From Actinomadura spongiicola (GTDB lineage: Bacteria; Actinomycetota; Actinomycetes; Streptosporangiales; Streptosporangiaceae): 64,000 nucleotides of DNA. The stretch is from positions 124,001-188,000 of the forward strand of contig NZ_QVNQ01000007.1 in the NCBI RefSeq assembly GCF_003432485.1, given 5' to 3'. The stretch's first letter is position 1. The number at the start of each line of letters is the position of its first letter. The notes below the pieces were generated by a model that made no database searches, was not told the origin of the DNA, and was given only the letters and a program-made list of their open reading frames with translations. Position numbers and translations under genes: made by a program. Positions 1-9,115 of the stretch are shown here, piece by piece.

Positions 1-696
1 CAATCCGTCGAAGAACGGCTCCACCTCGGCCTTGGTGCGCGCGACCGTCGGGATGCCGTGGGCGTTGTAGGCGGCGACGCCCGCGTTGACCTCCTCGGGG
101 GCGCTGTCGGCGGTGGTCGTGGACAGCGCGAGGACGCTGCCCGGGGCCAGCGGTTCCATCAGCCGGTCGATGATCCGCCGCACCTCGGCGTCGTCGACGA
201 TGAAGTGCAGGATCGCGATCAGGCTCAGCGCGACGGGACGGTCCAGATCCAGGGCCTCGCGCAGTTCGGGGGACTCCAGAATCGTGTCCGGGTCCCGGAA
301 GTCGGCCTCCAGGTACCGGGTCGTGCCCTCGGGGGTGCTGGTCAGCAGGGCACGCGCGTGGACGAGCACGATCGGGTCGTTGTCGACGTACACGACCCGT
401 GACTCCGGCGCGACGGCCTGGGCCACCTCATGCAGGTTGGGTGAGGTGGGCAGGCCGGTGCCGATGTCGAGGAACTGCCTGATGCCGTGCTCGGCGGCGA
501 GCCGGTGGGCCATCCGCGCCATGAAGTTCCGGTTGGCCCGCATGGAGATCGGCAGATGACGCCAACCCTCGACGATGTTCGCCGCGGCGGCGCGATCGGC
601 GGGATAGTTGTCCTTCCCTCCCAGTAGATAGTCGTAGATTCGTGCTGAATGGGGGATGTCGGTGTTCAAGTCCACGTTGCCGTCGGTCACGTCCAC
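1..696 (-). CDS. SAM-dependent methyltransferase (Methyltransf_19/DUF574-like), 3' end cut by window
   Basis: Reads leftward off the window; 232 codons are visible and the family is about 260-280 aa, so only the C-terminus is missing. The N-terminus carries the family pattern SARIYDYLLGGKDNYPADR, followed by a Rossmann glycine motif (FLDIGTGLPTS) and an acidic residue after strand 2 (VYVDNDPIVL), expected for S-adenosylmethionine binding. The family is abundant in actinomycetes and substrates are mostly unknown. GTG at 696 is chosen; a GTG two codons in (690) is equally possible. No operon partner is visible: a hairpin separates it from the upstream NRPS gene. Confidence 0.85.
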   Translation of the reverse strand, partial: MDVTDGNVDLNTDIPHSARIYDYLLGGKDNYPADRAAAANIVEGWRHLPISMRANRNFMARMAHRLAAEHGIRQFLDIGTGLPTSPNLHEVAQAVAPESRVVYVDNDPIVLVHARALLTSTPEGTTRYLEADFRDPDTILESPELREALDLDRPVALSLIAILHFIVDDAEVRRIIDRLMEPLAPGSVLALSTTTADSAPEEVNAGVAAYNAHGIPTVARTKAEVEPFFDGL

Positions 697-723
697 ACCC
701 TAGGTATCTGGCGGCAATAGTGA

Positions 724-746
724 GACCTGCCCGGGATGGGCAGGTC
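724..746 (-). terminator. Hairpin between NRPS gene and methyltransferase
   Basis: Perfect 9-bp inverted repeat, GACCTGCCC (724-732) and GGGCAGGTC (738-746), with a 5-nt loop, 14 nt beyond the stop of the leftward NRPS gene. There is no clear U tract, which is common in high-GC actinobacteria. Confidence 0.55.
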
Positions 747-759
747 GTTCACTGGCATC

Positions 760-3700
760 CTAGTGTGGGGCGCGGGCCGGATTTCCCAGCCACCGACCGT
801 TGGGAGGTACTTCCTCACCCTTCATGAGGAACGAATCGGTGGCGAGAACGGAACCGTCCTCCATGGTCACGTCGTAGTGGACGAACGATTCGACGCCCAG
901 GGTGCAACCCGCGCCGATGCTGGTCCGGCCGGATTTGAAGACGCCCTCTTCCAGGGAATGGCACTGAATGACGCTCCCCGCGTTCAGGGTGGCCTCGTCG
1001 CCGATGGTCACCAGGGTCTTCTCCGGGATGTCGCAGCCGTCGTCGAAGACCCGGCGGCCGATGCGCACGCCCAGCATGCGCCACGTCAGGTTCTTGAACG
1101 GGGTGCCGTTGAAGAGGGCCCGTCCGCCCAGCTTCCAGAGGCGCTCGTGCCACCAGAAGTACGGATCGTAGATCGAGCAGATCCGTGGCTTGAGGGACCG
1201 GAAGCGCAGCAGGGCGCGCTCGACCACAATGCCATAGCCGACGGTGAACAACAGCGTGCCGATCGTGGCGATGACGATCGCCGTCACCGGATGCCCGCGA
1301 AGCTGGTCCTCGGCGATCAGCAGGAGCACCGTCACCGCGAAGAACTGGAACCATCTCACCAGAAGGAACAGGCCCATGGTGGCGATGTTGTAGCGATTCT
1401 TGGCCGACAGGCGGCGACGGTACTCCTCCCCTTTCTCCAGTTCGTCGAAGGCGTGGTCGCGCTCAACCGAGCGCGGGATCTCGAAGCACGGTGAGCCGAG
1501 CAGTCCGGTGTTCTCCCTGACCGGCCCGTCGACCGGGACCGCCACCTTCGTCCCGAGGAGGACGTTGTCGCCGACGGCCGCTCCCGCCGGGTAGGCGATG
1601 TTGTTGCCGAGGTAGTTCCGCGACCCGATCCTCACCTCGGACACCTTGAACGAACTGCTGGAGTAGTCCGCGTTCAGAATCCACAGCGCGTCGGAGATCA
1701 TCGTGCCGCTGCCCACGGTGGTCAGGTAGGGCGTGTGGTGCGCCAGCTCGGTGCCGAAGTTGCTGCCGGTCTGCACGATCGGCTTCGCGAAGCGGTACCC
1801 CAGGGCGCGCAGGTACCCGACGACGTAGGAGCTGTCGCCGAAAAGGTCCATGAAGAATTTCGGGTTGGTGAGGCGCTTGGTCGTCATGATCGCCCAGTAG
1901 TGCCGTCCGAAGAGCCGGTAGACCCGGTCGGGACGGACGATCAGCGCGAGCAGGCGGGGCAGGGTGAGCACGAAGGCCAGGGAGGCCAGGATGCCACCGA
2001 AGAACACCAGGCTCGACAGTATCGCGGCCTCCTGGTACAGCTCCAGGCGGCCGATCCCCTCCGGCGTCTTCCGCATGATCTCGGCGAGCATCGGGACCTC
2101 GGTGAGCAGGGTGATCAGGACGACGATCCCCAACGGCCCGGTGATCACGAGCTGGGTGAAGAGTTGCGCCAGGCTGTAGCCGACGCGCCGCAGGGTGCCG
2201 CAGTCCCTCGGCGGGACCCTCAGGTACGTGCTGTCGGTCGGTCGGGCCGGGCAGCCGTGCCAGCGTTCGCCCCCCGGCACGGCCTGCCCGGCGTGCAGGG
2301 ACGAGGCGTGCCCGAGCTGGGTGTCGTCGCCCATCACGGTGTCGATGTCCAGGACCGTCTTGTCGCCCACGAAGACCCGGTCGCCGAGCGTGATCGGGCC
2401 CGTCCGGATGACGCCGTCGTCGGCCCGGTACCCCGCCATGGCGCAGTGCTCCCGGACGATCGTTCCGGCGCCGACGGTGAGCAGGTCGGTGCACACCGGC
2501 GTCGTCGAGAAGATCACGGCGCCGCGGCCGATCCGCGCGCCGAGCATCCGGAGGTAGAGGGAGTAGACCGGTGATCCCGCCAGGAGCCGCATCGGGCTCG
2601 ACCGGATGAACGCCTTGACCGTCCAGAAACGGACGTAGTCCAGGGTCCAGACACGGATCTGCCGGGGTTTCCACCGGCCGATCAGCGTCCACTTCGCCGC
2701 GACCGGCATCAGGCACGTGAACGCGAACAGCCCGCAGCCGGCCGCCAGGCCCCGCAGGTAGAGGTCGATGGGGCCCGACGCGTCGACCGTCCACCGATAG
2801 CCGACGAGAAGGGCGGCGGCGCCGAGGTAGGCGGTCGCGACGAACAGCAGCAGTTGCAGGACGCCGCAGACCACGTACTCGAAGGTCCGCTTGCGCACCG
2901 GGGGTTTCGGCGGGGGCGGGGGAGCGTCCGGCGCGGGTTCCGGGGCCGTGGCGACGGCGGTGGCCGCCGTGCCGTCCAGCACCGCGGCGAGCGACCTGAT
3001 GTCGGGGTTCTGGTAGACGTCCGGCATCGACACCGACAGTCTCGTGCGCTCGCGGATCGCCGCGCACAGACGCGCCATCAGCAGCGAGTCGGCCCCCAGA
3101 TCGTCGAAGAAGTGGCTGTCGGCCGACACCCGCTCCAGCCGCATCACCTCGACCAGCGCGTCGGCGATCTCCTGTTCCGTTCCGGCCGCCGGGGCGACAT
3201 GCCCGTTGGACGCGGCGGCGGCGCGCGGGGTCGTCGGCGGAGGGAGCCTGCCACGGTCGGCCTTGTCGCTCGGCAGCATCGGGATGGCGTCGAGTTCCTC
3301 GAAGTACGCCGGGACCATGTAGGGCGGCAGGTGCTCCCGCGCCCGCTCCCGGAGCCCGTCCCGGTCCACGAAGCCGTTCCGGCGTGTGTAGTACGCCACC
3401 AGCTCGACCTTGCCCGGGTGGGCCTCGTGCGTGCCGACCACGACCTGCCCGACGCCCGGCGCCTGCGACAGGACCGACTCGATCTCCGTCAGCTCGATGC
3501 GATATCCCCGAATCTTGACCTGGGTGTCGATGCGCCCCTGGTACTCGATCTCGCCCTCGGCGTTGATCCGGCCGAGGTCGCCGGTGCGGTAGATCCTGTC
3601 GGACGGGTTGTCGTCGATGCCGACGAAGTCGCGGATGAACTTGAGCGAGGTGAGGTCGTCCCGGTTGACGTAGCCTCGCGCCAGCCCGATGCCCGCGATG

Positions 3701-4836
3701 CCGATCTCGCCGGCCTCGCCGGGTGGCAGGACCCTGTCCTCGTCCGGGTCCAGGATGACCACCGCGTAGGTGGGCAGCGGGATGCCGATGGTCACCGGCC
3801 GGTCCGGGTGCAGGGGCGTCCACGTCGCGGTGACGGTCGTCTCCGTCGGCCCGTACACGTTGAGGAACCGGCGTCCCGGGCGGTGCCAGCGGAGGACGAG
3901 GTCCTGCGGGCACGCCTCGCCCGACACCAGCAGGAAGCGCAGCCTCGGAAGGTCACGGTCGAGGGTGGCCAGCAGCGTCGGAACGACGCACATCGCGGTG
4001 ACGTGCCGGTCTTCGAGGAACGCCCGCAGGTCTTCGCCGACGAGGACCGTTCCGCTCGGCTTGGGGACGAGCGTCGCGCCGGAGAGCAACGGCACCCAGA
4101 TCTCCTCGACGGAGAAGTCGAAGGCGATCGTCATGCCCTGGTACATGCGGTCGTCCGGCCGGACACCGTAGACCTCCACGGCGACGCGGACAAAGTTGCA
4201 GATGGCGGCGTGCTCGATCGCGACACCCTTGGGACGGCCCGTCGAACCGGAGGTGTAGACGATGTAGCAGAGGTCGTCGGTGGGGGCGCCGTTCTCGTCG
4301 GCCGTGAGGCGGTGGCCGGGTTCCGCGTCGACGTCCGCCTGCGCCTCGTCGACGCACAGCACCACCGCCTCGGCCTGCCGCAGGTGGTCGCGCAGACGCG
4401 TCAGGGACAGCACGGTCCGCACGCCCGCGTCCCCGACGATGTAGGAGAGCCGGTCGGGCGGGTATCCGGTGTCGAGCGGCACGTACACCGCGTTGATCTT
4501 GAGGACGGCCAGCATGGCGACATAGGAGTGCACGGCCTCGTCGAACAGCAGCCCGATGCGGTCTCCGGGCCGTGTTCCGCATGACAGCAGGTGGCGGGCG
4601 AGCCGGTTGGCACGCTCGTCCAGCTCGCCGAACGTGAGGACGGCCTCACCGGTGTCGACGGCCGCGCGGTCGGGCCCTAGGTCGCATCGCTCCTCGAAGA
4701 GTCGTTCCAGGCGGTCGCCCGGTCGTCGGTGGAACTCCCATCCATGTCCCGTCGCGACCAGCACGTGGTCGGCGGTGATGCGTCGGCCCGTTTCCCCCGA
4801 TGTGGTGAGCGCCTGGCCGGTGGCGTTCGTCGTCAT
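760..4836 (-). CDS. Membrane-anchored NRPS-like protein, Pls/PosA family (A-PCP-TM/hexapeptide domains)
   Basis: 1358 aa. An adenylation domain spans about residues 35-535: A3 motif YTSGSTGRPKG from residue 194, YGPTETT, and the A10 lysine K525. A carrier domain follows with a GADSLL phosphopantetheine serine at S584. The C-terminal half has about six predicted TM segments interleaved with hexapeptide-like soluble blocks, the architecture of poly-epsilon-lysine synthetase Pls and PosA rather than a modular NRPS; no condensation or thioesterase domain is visible. Residues aligned by eye to the specificity pocket read D240-F-E-L-L-S-V-V-T-K; the Asp plus Glu could suit a basic amino acid, but this is inference. 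ATG at 4836 has GGAGAG upstream. The product could be an isopeptide-linked homopolymer or a short amide. Confidence 0.88.
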   Translation of the reverse strand: MTTNATGQALTTSGETGRRITADHVLVATGHGWEFHRRPGDRLERLFEERCDLGPDRAAVDTGEAVLTFGELDERANRLARHLLSCGTRPGDRIGLLFDEAVHSYVAMLAVLKINAVYVPLDTGYPPDRLSYIVGDAGVRTVLSLTRLRDHLRQAEAVVLCVDEAQADVDAEPGHRLTADENGAPTDDLCYIVYTSGSTGRPKGVAIEHAAICNFVRVAVEVYGVRPDDRMYQGMTIAFDFSVEEIWVPLLSGATLVPKPSGTVLVGEDLRAFLEDRHVTAMCVVPTLLATLDRDLPRLRFLLVSGEACPQDLVLRWHRPGRRFLNVYGPTETTVTATWTPLHPDRPVTIGIPLPTYAVVILDPDEDRVLPPGEAGEIGIAGIGLARGYVNRDDLTSLKFIRDFVGIDDNPSDRIYRTGDLGRINAEGEIEYQGRIDTQVKIRGYRIELTEIESVLSQAPGVGQVVVGTHEAHPGKVELVAYYTRRNGFVDRDGLRERAREHLPPYMVPAYFEELDAIPMLPSDKADRGRLPPPTTPRAAAASNGHVAPAAGTEQEIADALVEVMRLERVSADSHFFDDLGADSLLMARLCAAIRERTRLSVSMPDVYQNPDIRSLAAVLDGTAATAVATAPEPAPDAPPPPPKPPVRKRTFEYVVCGVLQLLLFVATAYLGAAALLVGYRWTVDASGPIDLYLRGLAAGCGLFAFTCLMPVAAKWTLIGRWKPRQIRVWTLDYVRFWTVKAFIRSSPMRLLAGSPVYSLYLRMLGARIGRGAVIFSTTPVCTDLLTVGAGTIVREHCAMAGYRADDGVIRTGPITLGDRVFVGDKTVLDIDTVMGDDTQLGHASSLHAGQAVPGGERWHGCPARPTDSTYLRVPPRDCGTLRRVGYSLAQLFTQLVITGPLGIVVLITLLTEVPMLAEIMRKTPEGIGRLELYQEAAILSSLVFFGGILASLAFVLTLPRLLALIVRPDRVYRLFGRHYWAIMTTKRLTNPKFFMDLFGDSSYVVGYLRALGYRFAKPIVQTGSNFGTELAHHTPYLTTVGSGTMISDALWILNADYSSSSFKVSEVRIGSRNYLGNNIAYPAGAAVGDNVLLGTKVAVPVDGPVRENTGLLGSPCFEIPRSVERDHAFDELEKGEEYRRRLSAKNRYNIATMGLFLLVRWFQFFAVTVLLLIAEDQLRGHPVTAIVIATIGTLLFTVGYGIVVERALLRFRSLKPRICSIYDPYFWWHERLWKLGGRALFNGTPFKNLTWRMLGVRIGRRVFDDGCDIPEKTLVTIGDEATLNAGSVIQCHSLEEGVFKSGRTSIGAGCTLGVESFVHYDVTMEDGSVLATDSFLMKGEEVPPNGRWLGNPARAPH

Positions 4837-5493
4837 CTTCTCTCCGCCCAGCAGAAAAAGTCTCGAAGTACCTCCGCGGGTCGGTCAGACCGCGCAAGAT
4901 GTGAGGTCAGGACCGGAAGATGATCCAACTTCCACCTTTATGGGTCCAATGACCATGGCCGGAGCCGGTCATGGGCAAACCTGGCCAGAATTCCCATTGA
5001 CAACGCCGTGACCCGCATTTAAACGTTTCATTTGCTTTGCCGCCCCTGCCATTGCCGAGTTATGGCCCCTGAAACGGGCGGACTTTAAAGACGTCCGCCG
5101 AGGGGAGCAAGTGAGTCCATCCGGCCTCGGCGGGCATGGTGTCGGAACGTTCCCGACATATCTGGACCGTTCCTGAAATGAGCATACCGGTCCCGGCTCG
5201 GCGGCGGGACGGTCGGCCGGGTTCGGTCAGTGGCCGGCCGGGAGGGCCTCGTCACGGCCGAAGACCGTCACACATTGCCATTTACGGCGCAGATCGACGC
5301 GCATAACATCCACGATGCTCCCCCTTCTGGTGCGCATGCGCCAGGGCCCCCGCAGGAGGGAACGACGAGTGCGCACGTTATCGGCCCGCTGAGCGGCACC
5401 CGCCCCCGGATGGGCGGGCCGCGGCCGTGCCCGATGGCTCCCAGCCCCCTCGCACGCTCCCGCATGCAGACTCGATTGGTTAGGTCCCCCCGC
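4837..5493. other. Divergent intergenic region (657 bp)
   Basis: Lies between the leftward NRPS-like gene and the rightward M28 peptidase gene. It is less GC-rich than its surroundings around 4920-5190, as expected for promoters on both strands. I see no convincing coding frame, tRNA or strong palindrome. Confidence 0.6.
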
Positions 5494-6438
5494 ATGAAGA
5501 AACACAGAAGCCTCCTCAGCACCGCCGCGCTCGGCGCCGGCCTCCTCGTGGCGCTGACGGGCCTGCCCGGCGGCGCCGCGGCGCAGTCCGTGCAGCCGGC
5601 CGCGGCCGTCGTCCAGGCTCCGGAGATCCCCCCGGCGAACGCGATGGCGCACGCCCGGCAGTTCCAGTCCATCGCCTCCTCCAACGGCGGCAACCGCGCG
5701 CACGGCAGGCCCGGCTTCCGCGCGTCCGCCGACTACGTGAAGGCCAAGCTGGACGCGGCCGGGTTCCAGACGACGTTGCAGTCCTTCACCCACCAGGGCG
5801 CGACCGGCTACAACGTGATCGCCGAATGGCCGCACGGGGACGCCAACCAGACCGTGTTCCTCGGCGCGCACCTCGACGGCGTCACCGCCGGGCCCGGCAT
5901 CAACGACAACGCGTCGGGCTCCAGCGCCATCCTGGAGGTCGCGCTCGCCGTCGCCCGCGCCGACGCCAGGCCCACCAAGCGGCTCCGGTTCGGCTGGTGG
6001 GGCGCCGAGGAGCTCGGACTGATCGGCTCCAAGTACTACGTCTCCAGGCTGGCCGCCGCCGACCGGCGGAAGATCAGCTCCTACCTCAACTTCGACATGG
6101 TGGGCGCGAAGAACACGCGGACCTGGGGCATCTACACCGAGTCGGCGTCGCTCGGCGCGACGTTCCGGGAGTACTTCACCGCCAAGGGCCTGGCCACCCG
6201 CGGAATCAACGTCGCCGGACGGTCCGACCACTCCTCGTTCGCCAACGCCGGGGTCGAGGTCAGTGGCATCTCCAGCGACAACGACCCCTGCTACCACGCG
6301 CGCTGCGACGACATCAACAACATCGCCGAGTCGGTGCTGGGGCACGCCACCAACGCCGCCGCCCACGCGGCGTGGAAGCTGTCGGGTATTCCCGGCCGCG
6401 TTCCGGTGCCGGTGACGCCGCTGCGGCCGGCCGCCTGA
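5494..6438 (+). CDS. Secreted M28 family zinc aminopeptidase
   Basis: 314 aa with a Sec signal peptide (MKKHRSLLSTAALGAG... to an AAAQ-type cleavage site near residue 30). The di-zinc M28 ligands are all present: H126 (AHLDG), D138 (NDNASG), catalytic E172 and ligand E173 (GAEEL), D201 (FDMVG) and H246 (SDHSSF). The size and motif spacing resemble Streptomyces griseus aminopeptidase. I chose ATG 5494 over upstream in-frame starts because it begins a canonical signal peptide (KK-H-R then a hydrophobic core). The M14 carboxypeptidase gene begins 10 nt after its stop, so the two probably form an operon for extracellular peptide degradation. Confidence 0.92.
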   Translation: MKKHRSLLSTAALGAGLLVALTGLPGGAAAQSVQPAAAVVQAPEIPPANAMAHARQFQSIASSNGGNRAHGRPGFRASADYVKAKLDAAGFQTTLQSFTHQGATGYNVIAEWPHGDANQTVFLGAHLDGVTAGPGINDNASGSSAILEVALAVARADARPTKRLRFGWWGAEELGLIGSKYYVSRLAAADRRKISSYLNFDMVGAKNTRTWGIYTESASLGATFREYFTAKGLATRGINVAGRSDHSSFANAGVEVSGISSDNDPCYHARCDDINNIAESVLGHATNAAAHAAWKLSGIPGRVPVPVTPLRPAA

Positions 6439-6448
6439 GGTGCCCGTG

Positions 6449-7726
6449 ATGAGGACACGGACCCTCAAGGCCGCGCTGCTGGCGGCCTGCCTCGTCGGCG
6501 CGCTGCTGCCCGCCGTCCCGGCGTCCGCGACGTCCGCGTCCGGGTCCCCGGCGACGGGCGCGCAGGCCGCCCCGGCGAGCGCCGCGAAACGTTACCTCGT
6601 GACCGGGCCCGACTCGGCCCGGGAGCGGTCGCGGGTCGCCCGTACCGGCGCGGCGATCGACCGGGTGCGCCCCGACGGCGCGCTGGAGGTCAGCGCCATC
6701 CCGGCGGAGGCCGCCGCCATCGAGCGGCTCGGCTTCACGCTCACCCCACTGGGCGGTTTCCCCCGGTACCGGGAGACCGCGCAGTCGTACCACACCCACG
6801 CGGAGACCATGGCCGAGCTCGACCAGGTCGTGGCCGCCTACCCGCAGATCGCGAAGAAGTTCAGCATCGGCCGCTCCCACGAGGGCCGCGACATCGTCGG
6901 CGTCAAGATCAGCGACAATGTGGCGTCGGACGAGGACGAGCCCGAGGTCTTCTACCAGGCCAACATCCACGCCCGCGAGCGCATCACCAACGAGCAGGCG
7001 CTGTACTTCATCGGCGTCCTCACCAAGGAGTACGGCTCCACCGCGCGGATCACCAAGCTGGTGAACGAGCGGGAGTTCTGGATCATCCCGATCCTCAACC
7101 CCGACGGTCAGATCTACGACATGACCAGCGACACGCAGGCGGGCCGGATGTGGCGCAAGAACCGCCAGGGAGTCGACCTCAACCGCAACTACCCCTACAA
7201 GTGGGGTTGCTGCGGCGGCTCCTCCGGCACCCCGTCCAGCGACACCTACCGGGGTCCGTCGGCGGGTTCGGCGCCCGAGGTCAGGGCCGTCACCAGCTTC
7301 ATCCGGAGCCGGAACATCGGCGGCAAGCAGCAGATCAAGATGTTCCTCGACATCCACTCCGTGGCGAACCTGGTGCTGTGGCCGATGGGCTACACCTACA
7401 ACGACACCGTGCCCGGTGAGTTCACGGCCGACGACGAGTCGGCGCACCGCACCATCGGCCGCGAGGTCGCCCGCCACAACCGCTACACCCCGCAGCAGTC
7501 GAGTGACCTCTACATCACCGACGGCAGCTCCAACGACTGGACGTGGGGAGACCAGCGCATCTTCTCCTACACGTTCGAGCTTGGGGGCGGCAACTTCTAC
7601 CCGCCGCCTTCGCAGATCGAGTCGCTGACCCAGGTCAACCGTGAGCCGCTGCTGCTCCTGGCCGAGTACGCGGACTGCCCGTACCGCGCCATCAACAAGC
7701 AGGACCAGTACTGCAAGTCACTCTGA
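6449..7726 (+). CDS. Secreted M14 family zinc carboxypeptidase
   Basis: 425 aa. Signal peptide MRTRTLKAALLAACLVGALL, then a propeptide-like stretch to about residue 110 and the catalytic domain. The zinc-binding HARE gives H174 and E177, the third ligand is H303 (DIHS) and the general base is E377 (TFELGGG); LNRNYPYKWG carries the Asn-Arg pair that binds the substrate carboxylate, as in carboxypeptidase A/T. ATG 6449 is preferred because CTGAGG lies 8 nt upstream; GTG 6440 and 6446 are alternatives. It follows the M28 gene by 10 nt, so exo-acting amino- and carboxypeptidases are made together. Confidence 0.92.
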   Translation: MRTRTLKAALLAACLVGALLPAVPASATSASGSPATGAQAAPASAAKRYLVTGPDSARERSRVARTGAAIDRVRPDGALEVSAIPAEAAAIERLGFTLTPLGGFPRYRETAQSYHTHAETMAELDQVVAAYPQIAKKFSIGRSHEGRDIVGVKISDNVASDEDEPEVFYQANIHARERITNEQALYFIGVLTKEYGSTARITKLVNEREFWIIPILNPDGQIYDMTSDTQAGRMWRKNRQGVDLNRNYPYKWGCCGGSSGTPSSDTYRGPSAGSAPEVRAVTSFIRSRNIGGKQQIKMFLDIHSVANLVLWPMGYTYNDTVPGEFTADDESAHRTIGREVARHNRYTPQQSSDLYITDGSSNDWTWGDQRIFSYTFELGGGNFYPPPSQIESLTQVNREPLLLLAEYADCPYRAINKQDQYCKSL

Positions 7727-7756
7727 ACCGCATGAGAAGCGGTAGGTGACGAAGTC

Positions 7757-7799
7757 GCGGCCCGGTCTTCTGGACGAACGTCCAGGGGACCCGGGCCGC
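7757..7799. terminator. Bidirectional terminator between convergent genes
   Basis: GCGGCCCGG (7757-7765) pairs perfectly with CCGGGCCGC (7791-7799), enclosing a second stem CTGGAC-GAAC-GTCCAG (7770-7785). It lies between the rightward carboxypeptidase stop and the leftward lyase stop and can serve both transcripts. Confidence 0.8.
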
Positions 7800-7805
7800 G
7801 GCCGT

Positions 7806-9113
7806 TCAGCCCGCGAGGACGCCGCGTGCGATGGCGCGGATCTCCTGGTCGGTGAGCAGCCGCCCCCCGCGCGCACCCAGTTCCGCGCGGCACCGCTCCG
7901 CGATGGCCGGGATCAGCGCCGGGTCCGCGTCGACACCGAGGCGTTCCAGGACGGCGGCGGTGGCACGGGGACCGCTCTGCGGGGTCAGCGGGATCCGGCG
8001 CTCGTTGCCGAACAGGGCCGGTTCGACGCTGTTGTGCAGCAGGGGGTCCACGTCGCGTTCCACGAGGACCCAGTCGGCGCCGCCCCAGCAGAACGCGTCC
8101 CGTCCGGTGATCGGCTGGTTGGCCGCAGGGGCGCGGCCGGTCAGTCCCGCCGCGGCCCGCGCCAGCCCGGTCAGCGCGTCGAGCCGGATGCCGGTGCGCA
8201 CCCCGTACAGCGCCTCGAACGCGGCCGTGGTCGCGGCGAGATCGGCGTTGCCGGTGCCGCTGCAGTACCCGTTCACCGACGACTCGACGACGGTCGCCCC
8301 GGCCCGCGCCGCGCTCACGGCGCACGCGACCCCGAGCCCGAACGTGTTGTGCGGGTGGACGCCCACGCGAAGGTCCGGTGCGGCCGACCGGGCCACCTCG
8401 ACGAGCCGACCGTACGCCTCCGGACCGACGGCGCCCGGCCCGTCGAACAGGATGACCTCCTCCGCCTCCGCGTCCGCCATGGCCGTCACCGTCTCGGCCA
8501 ACGTCTCGTCCGAGAGGAAGGACACCATGGTGATCGGGGCGGCGACCCGCAGCCGCCGGGCGCGCGCATACTCGACCAGCTCGGCCGTCTCCTCGACGAC
8601 CTCCCGCCGGGACGTCGGAGCGGACGCGCGGTAGATACCCGCCGCCGGTCCGAAGGGGGGCACGGGCACCTGGACGGCGTCGAACCCGACGTCCGCCGCA
8701 CGGTCGATCCCTTCCGCGGTGGACACGAACGGGCAGTGCACCACGCAGTCCGGGTTCTCCTCCCGGATCACGGCGAGTTCGGCGCGGACCGTGTCGGCGT
8801 CGCGGCCCCCCGGATGCGGGCCGCGTCCACCCGGTCCCGGCGCGGCCAGCACGATCTCCGGGACCCGGGACCGCGCCAGCGTCCGGAGGAACGCCAGCTT
8901 CGCCTCCGGGGACGCGGCGACCCCGGGCATCGACTCGATCGCGCGCATCGAGGCGTCCCGCAGCCGGACCCGGTCGGGCAGCTCACCGGTCACCGCGGGA
9001 TCCCGGTTCGCCGGGGCCACCGACCAGCGGCCCGGCTCGTACGCGCCCGGCTCCCGTGAGCGGTCGACGTCCTCGCGGAACCGTTCGATCTGCGCCTCGG
9101 TCACGTCGTCCAC
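7806..9113 (-). CDS. HMG-CoA lyase/isopropylmalate synthase-like (DRE-TIM) enzyme
   Basis: 435 aa. Signs of the DRE-TIM metallolyase barrel: RLRDASMRAIESMPG near the N-terminus in the place of the RDGxQ motif (metal-ligand Asp), the metal-binding HPHN with HxH near the middle, and NGYCSGTGNAD late in the barrel, resembling the GERAGNA motif of acyl-CoA Claisen synthases. It could cleave or form a C-C bond next to a CoA thioester or alpha-keto acid; the substrate is unknown. GTG 9113 begins 2 nt after the upstream aminotransferase stop, implying translational coupling. It is the last gene of the LLM-aminotransferase operon. Confidence 0.75.
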   Translation of the reverse strand: MDDVTEAQIERFREDVDRSREPGAYEPGRWSVAPANRDPAVTGELPDRVRLRDASMRAIESMPGVAASPEAKLAFLRTLARSRVPEIVLAAPGPGGRGPHPGGRDADTVRAELAVIREENPDCVVHCPFVSTAEGIDRAADVGFDAVQVPVPPFGPAAGIYRASAPTSRREVVEETAELVEYARARRLRVAAPITMVSFLSDETLAETVTAMADAEAEEVILFDGPGAVGPEAYGRLVEVARSAAPDLRVGVHPHNTFGLGVACAVSAARAGATVVESSVNGYCSGTGNADLAATTAAFEALYGVRTGIRLDALTGLARAAAGLTGRAPAANQPITGRDAFCWGGADWVLVERDVDPLLHNSVEPALFGNERRIPLTPQSGPRATAAVLERLGVDADPALIPAIAERCRAELGARGGRLLTDQEIRAIARGVLAG

Positions 9114-9115
9114 GG

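Noticed and set aside
1463..3913. Open frame on the minus strand within the NRPS gene, out of frame
   Set aside because: Pro/Arg-rich shadow; the true frame contains the A, PCP and TM domains.
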